A model generated the notes under the pieces. It was not told where the DNA came from. It searched no databases and was given only the letters and a program-made list of their open reading frames with translations. Positions 54,565-63,717 of a stretch of DNA of 64,000 bases are shown here, in pieces. The DNA is from Massilia niastensis DSM 21313 (lineage in GTDB: Bacteria; Pseudomonadota; Gammaproteobacteria; Burkholderiales; Burkholderiaceae_D). Each line of letters begins with the position of its first letter. Position 1 is the stretch's first letter. The DNA lies in contig NZ_KB908082.1 in NCBI RefSeq assembly GCF_000382345.1, forward strand, positions 88,064-152,063, read 5' to 3'. A program made the translations under genes and the position numbers.

Positions 54565-56078
54565 TGAACCTGAACCTGGTCCGCAACGCCGTCTCCAACC
54601 TGCTCGGGGCGGTCGTCCCCGCGCTGGTGATGCTGGTCACCGTGCCGCTGGTGGTCAAGGGACTGGGCGAGGCCAACTACGGCGTCTACTCCCTGGTCAC
54701 CGCGATCGTCGGCTACTTCGCGGTCATGGACATCAACGTCACCGCCGGCTCGGTCAAGTACATCGCCGAGCACAATGCGCGCGGCGAGGACGGGCGCATC
54801 GCCGAGACCATGTCCTTCGGCCTGGCCACCTACGCCATCATCGGCCTGCTCGGGGCGATCGGGCTGTTCCTGGGCGCCCGCTGGTTCGTCACCGGGGTGT
54901 TCTCGGTGCCGGCCGCCCTGGCGCCCGAGGCGGTGGCCACCCTGAAGCTGGCCGCCCTCGGCTTCCTGCTCGGCCAGATGCAGAACTACCTGAACAGCGT
55001 GCCGCAGGCGCTGATGCGCTACGACATCTCGAGCCGCGTCGAAATGGTGTTCGGCACCCTGGTGCCGCTGGCCACGGTCGGCGTCCTGGCGCTCGGCTAC
55101 GGCCTGTTCGAAGTGATCGCCGTGCGCGTGCTGGCGAGCAGCGTGCACTGCCTGGTCCTGTGGCGCGCGATCCAGCGCCTGCTGCCCGGCCTGCGCTGGC
55201 GCTGGCCGGGCGCGCGCCTGCGCGCCGAGGTGCTCGGCTTCTCCGCCTATTCCTTCCTGTCGCGCTTTGCCTCGCTGTCGTACGCCTATGCCGACAAGCT
55301 GATCATCGGCGCCCTGGTCGGGGTCACCGCGCTGGCCTATTTCTCGGTCGCCGCGACCCTCGCCAACCGCGTGCTGGGCCTGACCTTCCGCCTGTCCGGG
55401 GTGTTCTTCCCGGCCGCCAGCGCGCTGGCCGCCTCGGGCGAGCTGGCGCGCCTGGACCAGGTGTACCTGAAGGCGACCCGCTACGTGGTCTACCTGAACG
55501 CCGCGATCCTGGTGCTGGTGGCCGTGTTCGCGCACCGGATCCTGGGCTACTGGATGAACGAGGACTTCGCGCGCAACGGCGCGCTCGTGCTGGCCCTGAT
55601 GGCCATGGCCCAGTTCATCGATTCGCTGACCAGCCTGCCGTCCCTGGTGAACGACGGCATGGGCCATCCGCGCGTGTCCGGCCTGTTCGCGCTGGGACGC
55701 GCCGCCGCCGGCCTGGCCATCGTCTACCTCGGCGTGGCGGGGTGGGGCATCGTCGGCGCCGCCGCGGCGCACCTGGCCGGCGCCATCCTGTTCACCACCG
55801 CCTTCCTGGTCTACGTGCATGGCCGCACGGTGCCGACCGCGCTGCCGCGCCTGCTCGCGCACGGCTACGCGCCCGGCCTGGCCGGCGTGGCCCTGGTGGC
55901 GATCGCCGCCACCGCGGCCGAGCACATGTTCGACCAGGGCCTGGCCGACTTCATCGGCATCCTGGCGGTGACCGTGATCCTGCTGGGCGTGCACGGCTTC
56001 CTGTTCGTGGTCGAGCGCGACGACCGCCTGCTGGCCTGGGCGCGCGTCAAGGCCCGCTGGCAGCCGGCGGGGAGCTAG
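54564..56078 (+). CDS. MOP-superfamily polysaccharide flippase (Wzx-like)
   Basis: 504 residues, about 14 membrane segments. Starts NLVRNAVSNLLGAVVPALVML and has the VVKGLGEANYGVYSLVTAIVGY block of oligosaccharide flippases. It moves lipid-linked repeat units made by EpsB and the glycosyltransferases across the inner membrane to the polymerase encoded just before. Ends 1 base before the GT4 gene. Confidence 0.9.
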   Translation: MNLNLVRNAVSNLLGAVVPALVMLVTVPLVVKGLGEANYGVYSLVTAIVGYFAVMDINVTAGSVKYIAEHNARGEDGRIAETMSFGLATYAIIGLLGAIGLFLGARWFVTGVFSVPAALAPEAVATLKLAALGFLLGQMQNYLNSVPQALMRYDISSRVEMVFGTLVPLATVGVLALGYGLFEVIAVRVLASSVHCLVLWRAIQRLLPGLRWRWPGARLRAEVLGFSAYSFLSRFASLSYAYADKLIIGALVGVTALAYFSVAATLANRVLGLTFRLSGVFFPAASALAASGELARLDQVYLKATRYVVYLNAAILVLVAVFAHRILGYWMNEDFARNGALVLALMAMAQFIDSLTSLPSLVNDGMGHPRVSGLFALGRAAAGLAIVYLGVAGWGIVGAAAAHLAGAILFTTAFLVYVHGRTVPTALPRLLAHGYAPGLAGVALVAIAATAAEHMFDQGLADFIGILAVTVILLGVHGFLFVVERDDRLLAWARVKARWQPAGS

Positions 56079-56079
56079 C

Positions 56080-57345
56080 ATGCGGATCCTGATGGTGTCG
56101 GAGGATTTGCCGGGCGAACAGATCGGCGGACTGGGCAAGCATGTGGTCACGCTGGCCAACCGGCTGCTGGCCGAGGGCCACGAGGTCGACATCCTCGGGC
56201 GCAACGACCGCGGGACCGAGCGCTGCGCCGGGCAGATCGGCTTCCACGGCGTCTTCCGCCCCGGTTTCGACTACGCGCGCCCCGGCTGGAAGGAATTGCA
56301 GCTGGGCGTGTTCAACCCGCTCAAGCGCCCGTATTTCGCGCGCAAGATCGGCGCCGCGATCAACGAACACGCCGCCGGCTACGACGTGGTGCACTACCAC
56401 GGCCACCTGCCGATGGTCGGCCTGCACGTCGACGAGGGCGTCAACTACGTGCAGACGCGCCACGACCAGGGCAGCGAATGCCTGACCCACCTGCGCTTCC
56501 GCGACGGCGCCGTGTGCGACAACCTGGTGCCGGGCGACTGCTCGGCCTGCATCAGCCGCGAGGCCGGCGCGCTGCGCAAGTCGGTCACCGCGATCGCCGT
56601 CAACGGCTACCGCAGCCAGACCGCGCGCGCCTTCGCGCGCCACAAGACGGTGTTCGTGTCGGACTTCCTGCGCCGCCAGTTCCTGCGCGCGGTGCCCGAT
56701 GCCGACCTGTCGCGCTGCCGCGTGATCCACAACTTCGTCGACTACCCGCAGCTGCTGGGCGCCGCGCGCGCCGCGCCCGATCCGGAAGCGGGCCACGTGG
56801 TGCTGGTCGGCCGGGTCGACGCCGGCAAGGGCTTCGGCGAATTCCTGGCAGCCGCCAGCGGGCGCCTGCCGCCGCATGCGCGCCTCTCCATCGTCGGCGA
56901 CGGCCCGCAGCGCGCCGCGCTCGAGGCGCTGCATGGCAATGAGCGCGTGCGCTTCCTCGGCTGGCAGGACTACCGCGCGGCCCTGGCCCTGTCGGCGCGC
57001 GCCCACCTGTGCGTGGTGCCCTCGCTGTGCGAGGAAGCCTGCAGCACCACGGTGCTGGAAGCGCTCGCGCTGGGCCGCCAGTGCGTGGCGCTGGCGCGCG
57101 GCGGCACGCCCGAACTGGCCCAGTACCAGGCCTACGACGGCCAGCTGCGGCTGGCCGATTCCATGGACGAGCTGGTCGAGCGCGTGTGCGCCCAGCTTGC
57201 CGAACCACCGCGCCGCGTGGCGCCGGCGCCCGGTTTCGGGGCCGACGCCGGGCGGCTGCTACCTCGCTTACTGGAGCTGTATGCTGAACACACCAACCTT
57301 CTCGATCGTCACCTGCACCTGGAACAGCGCCGCCACGCTGGCTGA
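56080..57345 (+). CDS. GT4-family glycosyltransferase
   Basis: 421 residues. GT-B fold: N-terminal LPGEQIGGLGKHVVTLANRLLAEGHEVDILGR, C-terminal VLVGRVDAGKGFGEFL and the E-x7-E motif in PSLCEEACSTTVLEAL (retaining enzymes). Acts on the cytoplasmic face to add a sugar to the lipid carrier. A Cys cluster (LVPGDCSACISREAG) in the middle is shared by a GT4 subgroup. The last 65 bases overlap the next gene in another frame. Confidence 0.9.
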   Translation: MRILMVSEDLPGEQIGGLGKHVVTLANRLLAEGHEVDILGRNDRGTERCAGQIGFHGVFRPGFDYARPGWKELQLGVFNPLKRPYFARKIGAAINEHAAGYDVVHYHGHLPMVGLHVDEGVNYVQTRHDQGSECLTHLRFRDGAVCDNLVPGDCSACISREAGALRKSVTAIAVNGYRSQTARAFARHKTVFVSDFLRRQFLRAVPDADLSRCRVIHNFVDYPQLLGAARAAPDPEAGHVVLVGRVDAGKGFGEFLAAASGRLPPHARLSIVGDGPQRAALEALHGNERVRFLGWQDYRAALALSARAHLCVVPSLCEEACSTTVLEALALGRQCVALARGGTPELAQYQAYDGQLRLADSMDELVERVCAQLAEPPRRVAPAPGFGADAGRLLPRLLELYAEHTNLLDRHLHLEQRRHAG

Positions 57346-58063
57346 CACGCTGGATTCGGTCCGCTACCAGACCTGCCAGGAGTTCGAACACATCTTCGTG
57401 GATGGCGGCTCGACCGACGGCACGCTCGAGATGATCGCCGCCTATCCCGGCAACAAGCGCGTGCTGCGCGACGTCGGCGGCGGCATCAGCCGCGCCATGA
57501 ACCAGGGCATCGAAGCCGCCCGCGGCGAGGTCATCGCGCACCTGCATTCGGACGACTACTATGTCGGGCCCGACGTGCTGGCCACGGTGGCGCGCCGCTT
57601 CGAGGAGGCGCGCGCGGCCGGCGAGCCGGTCGATTGGGTGTTCGGCAATATCCAGGTGTTGAAGGACGGCCGGCTGGCGCCGCCGAACGCGATGCCGCCG
57701 TTCTCCTATGGGTCGTTCGCGGCCGGCCGCGCCTCGATCCCGCACCCGGCCGTATTCATCCGCAAGGCGGCTTTCGACCGGGTCGGCATGTTCGACGAGA
57801 AGCTCAAGTACGCGATGGATATCGACCTGTGGCTGCGCCTGGGCGCGGTGGCGCGTCCGGCCATGGTCGACCGGCCGCTCACCGTGTTCCGCGAACATGC
57901 GGGCAGCGTGTCCTCGGCCAACAAGATCAAGGCGCGCAGGGAAGAGTTCGCGGTGCGCCGGCGCTACATGCACAAGGCCCCGCTGGCCTTCGGTATTTAC
58001 TGCCTGCGCTACCTGAAAAGGATGCGCGCGCTGGAGGCCGAAGCGGCCTATGCCACGGCCTGA
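57281..58063 (+). CDS. GT2-family glycosyltransferase
   Basis: 260 residues from ATG 57281 with GGAG upstream, starting inside the GT4 gene. GT-A fold: IVTCTWNSAATLADTLDSV, DGGSTDGT and the metal-binding DD of HLHSDDYYV, later DIDLWLRLG. Same style as WcaE/colanic-type transferases. It inverts the anomeric configuration when adding its sugar. The end marks the close of the tight gene run. Confidence 0.9.
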   Translation: MLNTPTFSIVTCTWNSAATLADTLDSVRYQTCQEFEHIFVDGGSTDGTLEMIAAYPGNKRVLRDVGGGISRAMNQGIEAARGEVIAHLHSDDYYVGPDVLATVARRFEEARAAGEPVDWVFGNIQVLKDGRLAPPNAMPPFSYGSFAAGRASIPHPAVFIRKAAFDRVGMFDEKLKYAMDIDLWLRLGAVARPAMVDRPLTVFREHAGSVSSANKIKARREEFAVRRRYMHKAPLAFGIYCLRYLKRMRALEAEAAYATA

Positions 58064-58366
58064 TGGCAAAAATGACAGCTTTGCCAGACTGTCTTTTCAA
58101 GGTTGACATGGAAGTTATCAGGCATTTCACGATTGTTAGAAAGCTGAAAATATTATTCGGTAAAAATTGATTTTTTCTCGTGGTATTTCTGTGAAGCAAG
58201 CAAAAATACTTGGGTTTCTTCTGGAATTTTTCCTGTGCTCAACAAAGTTTAAGGTAACATTCTTTTCGTTGAGTAAGACGTCTCCCGGCGTCGGAACAGT
58301 GATAAGTCAAGCGCCCGATCGCGGCGCCCTCAAGAACACCCAAGTTATTTTTCTCGGAGCTCCACA
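58064..58366. other. AT-rich gap before the heparinase gene
   Basis: No gene. Markedly AT-rich compared with its surroundings, with poly-T tracts. Contains TTGACA (58103-58108) without a good -10, and a weak GG-N10-GC (58110-58123), so a promoter is likely here but its class is ambiguous. Probably gives the lyase gene separate control. Confidence 0.6.
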
Positions 58367-60601
58367 ATGAAATTTCACCGGAAAGGTCTCGTCTGTGCGG
58401 CAGCTTTGGCTTCGCTCTTCGTGGGCGCAAGCGCACGCGCGGACTGGGTCCAGGCCACCGACCCCCTGATCGTCCAGCCGAGCCCGGCGATGAACCAGGT
58501 CCAGGCGCAGAACCCTCCCGGTTTCACCTGGGCCCGTCATAGCACCGGTCCGGCCACCTACGAACTCGAGATCACCCCGGTCGGCGGCGCGCCGACCAAA
58601 GTCGTGGTCGACCGCAACTGGTACCTGCCTACCAAGGCCCTGGCGCTCGGCAACTACACCTGGCGTGTCCGCCCGAGCAATTCGAGCCAGTGGTCGAATC
58701 CGCGCACCTTCTCGATCACCAGCAAGTCGAACCTCTTCGAAGTGCCCGACAACGCGACCCTGCGTGCGCGCATCACGAACAAGGCCCGTCCGCGCTCGCT
58801 GCCGGCCTCGTTCACCCCCTACACGTCCTGGAGCACCGCCAAGCGCAACGAGCTGGATGCCTACGTCAGCCGCATGACCAACGAGATCAAGCTGCAGATC
58901 AATGCGCTGCCGGCCCTGAACGACGCGCGCTGGCCGATCGTGATCACCACGCCGCTGACCGCCGGCATGGCGTCGCAGCAGACCGATATCCGCCAGCGCA
59001 TCAACGAAGTGACCCGCCAGCTGGAAGCCTCGGCCGTGATGTGGCGCATGAAGCGCGACCCGCTGTTCCTGACCGAAGCGCTGCGCAGGGGCGACCACCT
59101 CGCCAGCCTGGACACGAATGGCCCGACCAGCTACGCCAACCAGGACCAGGCGACCCGCCAGATCTCGGTGTCGCTGATCAAGGCGATCGACATCCTGGCC
59201 GGCGACCTGGACGCTACCCGCAAGGCGCGCTGGCTGAACACGGTCAAGGTCCGTACCGAGGAAATCTACCGCAACCTGGCGGGCGACAACGGCCGCCTCG
59301 ACCAGTACCCGTTCGACTCGCACGGCAACACCAGCCTGATCTTCCTGTCGCTGATCTCGACCCTGGCCCTGGGCGACATCCCGGAAGCGCAGAAGTGGTT
59401 CGACTTCTCGTTCCGCGCCTACGCCAACGCGCCGTCGCCGTGGAGCGGCCCGGAAGGCGGCTACGCCAACGGCACCGCCTACGCCGAGTACGCGGCCGGC
59501 TACCTGGTTGCGCTGTGGGATCCGATGTCGCAGGCGTCGGGCGTGAACTTCTACGCCAAGCCGTGGGCCCTGGGCCTGCTCGACTTCGCGACCCAGTTCA
59601 CCCCGCCGGGCTCGCGCGTGCACGCCTTCGGCGACGGTTCCGAGACCAAGCCCGACACCCGCGTCTGGCACGCCTTCGGCTCGCGCATGGTGTCGCCGCG
59701 CGCGGCCTGGTACGTGTCCAGCCTGGGCGGCACCGAAGATACGCTGAGCCTGCTGCAGGCGCCGTACCCGATGCCGGTCAAGGGCACCTCGGTCAAGTCG
59801 CCGCCGTCGAACTCGTTCTACTATCCGAGCGTCGGCTGGGCCGCCTTCCACAGCGAGATCGGCAAGACCAGCCGCACTTCGTTGTACTTCAAGTCCAGCC
59901 CGTACGGCTCGTTCAACCACAGCCATGGCGACCAGAACGGCATCCTGCTGTCGGTGGCGGGCCAGCCCCTGCTGGTCAAGGCCGGCTGGTATGACTGGTA
60001 CGGTTCGCCCTACTGGACCGACTGGTACCACCAGACCCGTTCGCAGAACGCGGTCACCTTCGACGGCGGCAAGGGCCAGATGGTGACCGGCTACCGCGAG
60101 CAGCTGCAGCGCAACGGCAAGATCACCGGCTTCTCGGCCCAGCCCAGCTACGATTACGTGGAAGGCGACGCCACCGCGGCCTACGGCGGTCAGCTGACCA
60201 TGGCCAAGCGCCAGGTCTGGCACCTGCGCAATGCCGGCAATTCGATGCTGGTGCGCGACCGCCTGGCCAGCACCGTGGCCCGCACCTACGAGTGGAACAT
60301 CCACACCCCGGTCATCATGACCGTGGAAAACGCCCTGAACGTGAAAGTCGCCGCAGGCAGCCAGTCGGTGTGCCTCCGTTCGCTGAACACCGCGGCGACC
60401 TTCGCCAAGTGGATCGGCCCGGGCGCCAAGACCAACGTGGTCGAGGACCATGGCGCGTTCTACCTGAAGAACGACGGCAAGTCGACGGCCGAATTCCTGG
60501 TGCTGCTCGATGTGGGCTGCAAGCGTCCGGAAGTCAGCGTCAGCACCTCGGGCTCGGTGCGTACCGTGACCGTCGCAGGCCAGTCGATCACGCTCAACTG
60601 A
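58367..60601 (+). CDS. heparinase II/III-family polysaccharide lyase
   Basis: 744 residues with a signal peptide ending ASARA. An N-terminal DUF4962-like and alpha/alpha toroid region (about 27-450), then the beta-sandwich heparinase II/III part with NHSHGDQNGILLSVAGQPLLVKAG, where the conserved His and Asn/Tyr residues lie. Cleaves uronic-acid-containing polysaccharide by beta-elimination, or a related polymer. In this locus it probably shortens or releases the EPS; that also hints at a uronic acid in the chain. It has its own terminator. Confidence 0.87.
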   Translation: MKFHRKGLVCAAALASLFVGASARADWVQATDPLIVQPSPAMNQVQAQNPPGFTWARHSTGPATYELEITPVGGAPTKVVVDRNWYLPTKALALGNYTWRVRPSNSSQWSNPRTFSITSKSNLFEVPDNATLRARITNKARPRSLPASFTPYTSWSTAKRNELDAYVSRMTNEIKLQINALPALNDARWPIVITTPLTAGMASQQTDIRQRINEVTRQLEASAVMWRMKRDPLFLTEALRRGDHLASLDTNGPTSYANQDQATRQISVSLIKAIDILAGDLDATRKARWLNTVKVRTEEIYRNLAGDNGRLDQYPFDSHGNTSLIFLSLISTLALGDIPEAQKWFDFSFRAYANAPSPWSGPEGGYANGTAYAEYAAGYLVALWDPMSQASGVNFYAKPWALGLLDFATQFTPPGSRVHAFGDGSETKPDTRVWHAFGSRMVSPRAAWYVSSLGGTEDTLSLLQAPYPMPVKGTSVKSPPSNSFYYPSVGWAAFHSEIGKTSRTSLYFKSSPYGSFNHSHGDQNGILLSVAGQPLLVKAGWYDWYGSPYWTDWYHQTRSQNAVTFDGGKGQMVTGYREQLQRNGKITGFSAQPSYDYVEGDATAAYGGQLTMAKRQVWHLRNAGNSMLVRDRLASTVARTYEWNIHTPVIMTVENALNVKVAAGSQSVCLRSLNTAATFAKWIGPGAKTNVVEDHGAFYLKNDGKSTAEFLVLLDVGCKRPEVSVSTSGSVRTVTVAGQSITLN

Positions 60602-60651
60602 GCGCTAGCGCTTACTCGCGCCGTGCTAGACTCGGCGCGCACCGACCAAGT

Positions 60652-60686
60652 CCCCAGGCGGCTCAGGCTGCATGGGGATTTTTTTT
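60652..60686 (+). terminator. terminator of the heparinase gene
   Basis: CCCCA (60652-60656) and TGGGG (60673-60677) with a partly pairing interior, followed by A and eight Ts. TATATATA near 60700 shows that a new promoter begins after it. Confidence 0.75.
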
Positions 60687-60761
60687 GTCGTTCGCCGGTC
60701 TATATATAGGGATGTCTTCTCGGGCGCCAGGTGCCCGCAGGCGAATTTTCTTGGGGATTGG

Positions 60762-61622
60762 ATGAAGCAGGTATTCCTGATCCAGGCACACAAGGACATG
60801 AATCAGATCAACGCACTGGTCGAACAGCTGCGCGATCCCGACTTCCTCATCTACGTTCACCTCGACCGCAAGTGCGCGCTCGAACCGGGACGGCTGCATC
60901 CGTCCGCGCGCCTCGTGCGCCAGCGCGTCGAGGTGGTCTGGGGCGCGGTCTCGCAGGTCGAAGCGACGCTCGTGTCGCTGCGCGAGATCCTGGACGAGGT
61001 GCCGGCGTTCGACAAGGTGATCTTCCTGTCGGCCCAGGATTTTCCACTGCTGCCGAATGCGGTCCTCAAGCGCGAACTGGAGAAGCTGAGGGGACGCGAG
61101 CTGCTCGAGACCGCACCGATCGGCTGCAACGGCTGGCCGGTCGCGCATCGCTACCAGTATTTCTACCGCGAGGGCGGCGGCCCGCTCGAGCGCCTGGCCT
61201 GCGGCCTGGGCAATCGCAGCATGCGCCTGCTGGGGCGCACGCGGCGCCTGCCGGACGGGCTCAGCGCCCATGGCGGCTCGTGCTGGTGGGCGCTGTCGCG
61301 CGACTGCCTGCGCGAAGTGCTGCGCCTGGCCGAGGCCCACCCGGGCCTGCTGCGCTTCTGCCGCACGGTGCAATGTCCTGACGAGATGTTCTTCCAGACC
61401 CTGGTCATGCACTCGCGCTTCGCCGACCGCGTCCTGCCCGATAACTTCCGCTACATCCATTGGCCGGAGCGGGGCGGGCGCAACCCCAAGGTGCTCGATG
61501 AGAGCGACTTCGAGCGGCTGCGCGCCTCGCGCGCGCACTTCTGCCGCAAGCTGGACAGCCGGGCGAGCGCCGGCCTGCTGCCGCTGCTGTTGCAATGGAT
61601 GAACAGCCGTTACCGGGCGTAG
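60762..61622 (+). CDS. GT14-like beta-1,6-N-acetylglucosaminyltransferase family protein
   Basis: 286 residues from ATG 60762, after GGGGA. Starts FLIQAHKDMNQINALVEQL, then VHLDRKC and FLSAQDFPLLPN, then SCWWALSRDCL and CPDEMFFQTLV, which together are the core-2/I-branching (GT14) pattern. Likely adds a branching sugar to the EPS or another surface glycan. No signal peptide, so cytoplasmic. Last gene of the EPS region. Confidence 0.85.
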   Translation: MKQVFLIQAHKDMNQINALVEQLRDPDFLIYVHLDRKCALEPGRLHPSARLVRQRVEVVWGAVSQVEATLVSLREILDEVPAFDKVIFLSAQDFPLLPNAVLKRELEKLRGRELLETAPIGCNGWPVAHRYQYFYREGGGPLERLACGLGNRSMRLLGRTRRLPDGLSAHGGSCWWALSRDCLREVLRLAEAHPGLLRFCRTVQCPDEMFFQTLVMHSRFADRVLPDNFRYIHWPERGGRNPKVLDESDFERLRASRAHFCRKLDSRASAGLLPLLLQWMNSRYRA

Positions 61623-61691
61623 GCGTGCTCCGGGCCATGGCCTGGCGCGCCCGGCAACGCTGTCGATTCAAGCCGAGGCTGTCACCCTCGG

Positions 61692-63308
61692 TTATGCCGC
61701 GATGAACCTGGTCCCGGCGCGCTGTCGGACAGCGGGTCGATCACGCTGGCTCAAGGCAGCCTGATGGACGGTGAAGGTGCTCACCAGTTGCGCGAGCGAC
61801 GCAGCCTGGTCCTGCAGCGATGCGGCTGCCGCGGCGGCTTCCTCGACCAGGGCCGCATTCTGCTGGGTGACGCCGTCCATCTGGGTGATCGCCGCATTCA
61901 CCTGCTCGATGCCCAGCGTTTGCTCCGCGCTGGCGGAGGCGATCTCGGACATGATATCGGTCACCCGGGTAATGCCCTGGACGATTTCCTGCATCGTCGA
62001 CCCGGCCTCGTTCACCAGGCGGCCGCCAGCGTCGACTTTCGCCACCGAGTCGGTGATCAGGGCTCGGATCTCCTTGGCGGCCCCGGCCGATCGCTGCGCC
62101 AGGTTCCGCACTTCCGAGGCGACGACGGCGAAGCCCCTGCCTTGCTCGCCGGCGCGGGCGGCTTCGACGGCGGCGTTCAAGGCGAGGATATTGGTCTGGA
62201 ATGCAATGCTGTCGATGACGCCGATGATGTCGCCGATCTGCTTCGACGACGCATTGATCGATTCCATCGTCGACACGACCTGGGCGACGACTTCGCCGCC
62301 GCGCGCCGCAATGCCGGACGCCGTCAGCGCGAGCACGTTGGCCTGGCGGGCGTTATCGGCATTCTGGCGCACCGTGCTGGTCAATTCTTCCATCGATGAG
62401 GCGGTCTCTTCCAGCGAGCCGGCCTGTTGCTCGGTTCGGGCAGACAGGTCCAGGTTGCCCGATGAGATCTGCTGGGAGGCGCTGACGATCGCTTCGGTAC
62501 CGCTGCGCACTTCGGTCACCGTCTTGAGCAGGCTCCCGTTCATGACTTTCAGTGCGGCGAGAAGATCGCCGACTTCATCACGGGAAGTCACCTGGATATC
62601 GGCAGTGAGATCACCCGAAGCGACCTGCCGGGCAAACCCGACCGCGCCGGCCAGCGGACGCGTAATGCTCCTGGTCAGGAAAAAGCCGAAGAGGGCGCCA
62701 CAAGCAAGCGCGGCAATTCCCATGGCGACCAGCAGGCGTTTGGCGCTGCCGTGCAGCTCGTCGATCTGCCTGGTGGCGGCATCGAACAGGGATTCCTGGA
62801 AGGCGACCACGTTCTCGACCGATTTCACGTAATCGTTCATTGCGGGCAGGAGCGTACTGTCGACATAGGCCTTGAGTTCCTGGTCGGCTGCCCCGAGCGC
62901 GGCCTTGCGCCGGTACGTTTCGGTACGAATCGCGCTGTAGCGCTTGCGCTGTTCGCCTACCAAACGAAGAAGTTCTTTCCCTTTCTCGCTTTCAACCAGG
63001 GATTCCAGTTCCTTCTGGATCGTATTGACCTTGTCACTGACGGCTTTCATGTCGCTGTCGTAGCGTTTTTCATCTTCCGCATCGGTGCTCTTCACCTTGG
63101 CCAGGGTGCGCACGCTGTTGGTCGCAATACCCTGGAGCCAGGCATCGGCAAGCTTTGCCTTGTGGCTCGTCGCCGCCATCGTGTTTTTCGCTTCCGCGAT
63201 CCGGTTCAACTGCCATAAGGCGCTGCACAGCATGATCGTCATCAGGGCCAGGATTGCGGCGAATGCGCAGCCAAGGCGGGTACCAATACGCAAGTTGTTG
63301 AACACCAT
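61692..63308 (-). CDS. methyl-accepting chemotaxis protein
   Basis: 538 residues. Spans near 11-33 and 190-212 enclose a four-helix periplasmic sensor of about 155 residues, then HAMP and the signalling hairpin with tip IDSIAFQTNILALNAAVEAARAGEQGRGFAVVA. Methylation helices carry Gln/Glu pairs (TEQQAGSLEETASSMEEL). There is no CheR-docking pentapeptide at the C-terminus (ends RAGTRFIAA). Tsr-class, betaproteobacterial type. Ligand unknown. Confidence 0.94.
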   Translation of the reverse strand: MVFNNLRIGTRLGCAFAAILALMTIMLCSALWQLNRIAEAKNTMAATSHKAKLADAWLQGIATNSVRTLAKVKSTDAEDEKRYDSDMKAVSDKVNTIQKELESLVESEKGKELLRLVGEQRKRYSAIRTETYRRKAALGAADQELKAYVDSTLLPAMNDYVKSVENVVAFQESLFDAATRQIDELHGSAKRLLVAMGIAALACGALFGFFLTRSITRPLAGAVGFARQVASGDLTADIQVTSRDEVGDLLAALKVMNGSLLKTVTEVRSGTEAIVSASQQISSGNLDLSARTEQQAGSLEETASSMEELTSTVRQNADNARQANVLALTASGIAARGGEVVAQVVSTMESINASSKQIGDIIGVIDSIAFQTNILALNAAVEAARAGEQGRGFAVVASEVRNLAQRSAGAAKEIRALITDSVAKVDAGGRLVNEAGSTMQEIVQGITRVTDIMSEIASASAEQTLGIEQVNAAITQMDGVTQQNAALVEEAAAAAASLQDQAASLAQLVSTFTVHQAALSQRDRPAVRQRAGTRFIAA

Positions 63309-63717
63309 TTTCTAAATCCAAGAGGTTTTTAACTGGAAGCCATTGGTATTACGGCTGCCGCCAAGCCAATGCCAATACCCCTATCCATGTTAGGGTTTAG
63401 AAAATATACTCTAGAGCTATTGCTTGGTCGCAATGAGTGTAGGAAAAGTGGCGGTCAGTTGTCATCAAGGCTAGAAAAAGCGGTATAAATACAACGGTTC
63501 AGTATCAGTTCTGCATCAAAGTTGGCAGGAATGAAAGCTCCGGCTCATACCCGTTCAGCCTGATCCGAGCCATGCACGCGAGTGCCGACCTGAAGGCAGG
63601 CACCAAGCGGCCTGTCCGGCGATGGAGCGGCGTGGACAATGCTGAGTGACCTCAGCCGATTGCGGACAGACAAGGTAAATCTAAAAATAATCAGAGAAAA
63701 CTTTTAGGGTCAGAGTC
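63309..63717. other. gap between chemoreceptor gene and IS element
   Basis: 409 bases without a credible gene. The first 120 bases are AT-rich and should hold the chemoreceptor promoter on the minus strand. The part next to the IS (63670-63717) is AT-rich and ends GGGTCAGAGTC, perhaps the target-site duplication of the IS; the second copy lies outside the window. Confidence 0.5.

Noticed and set aside
58103..58131. Firm sigma70 or sigma54 promoter before the heparinase gene
   Set aside because: TTGACA has no acceptable -10, and the GG-N10-GC nearby lacks the TTGCA and TGGCAC context. Left as ambiguous.
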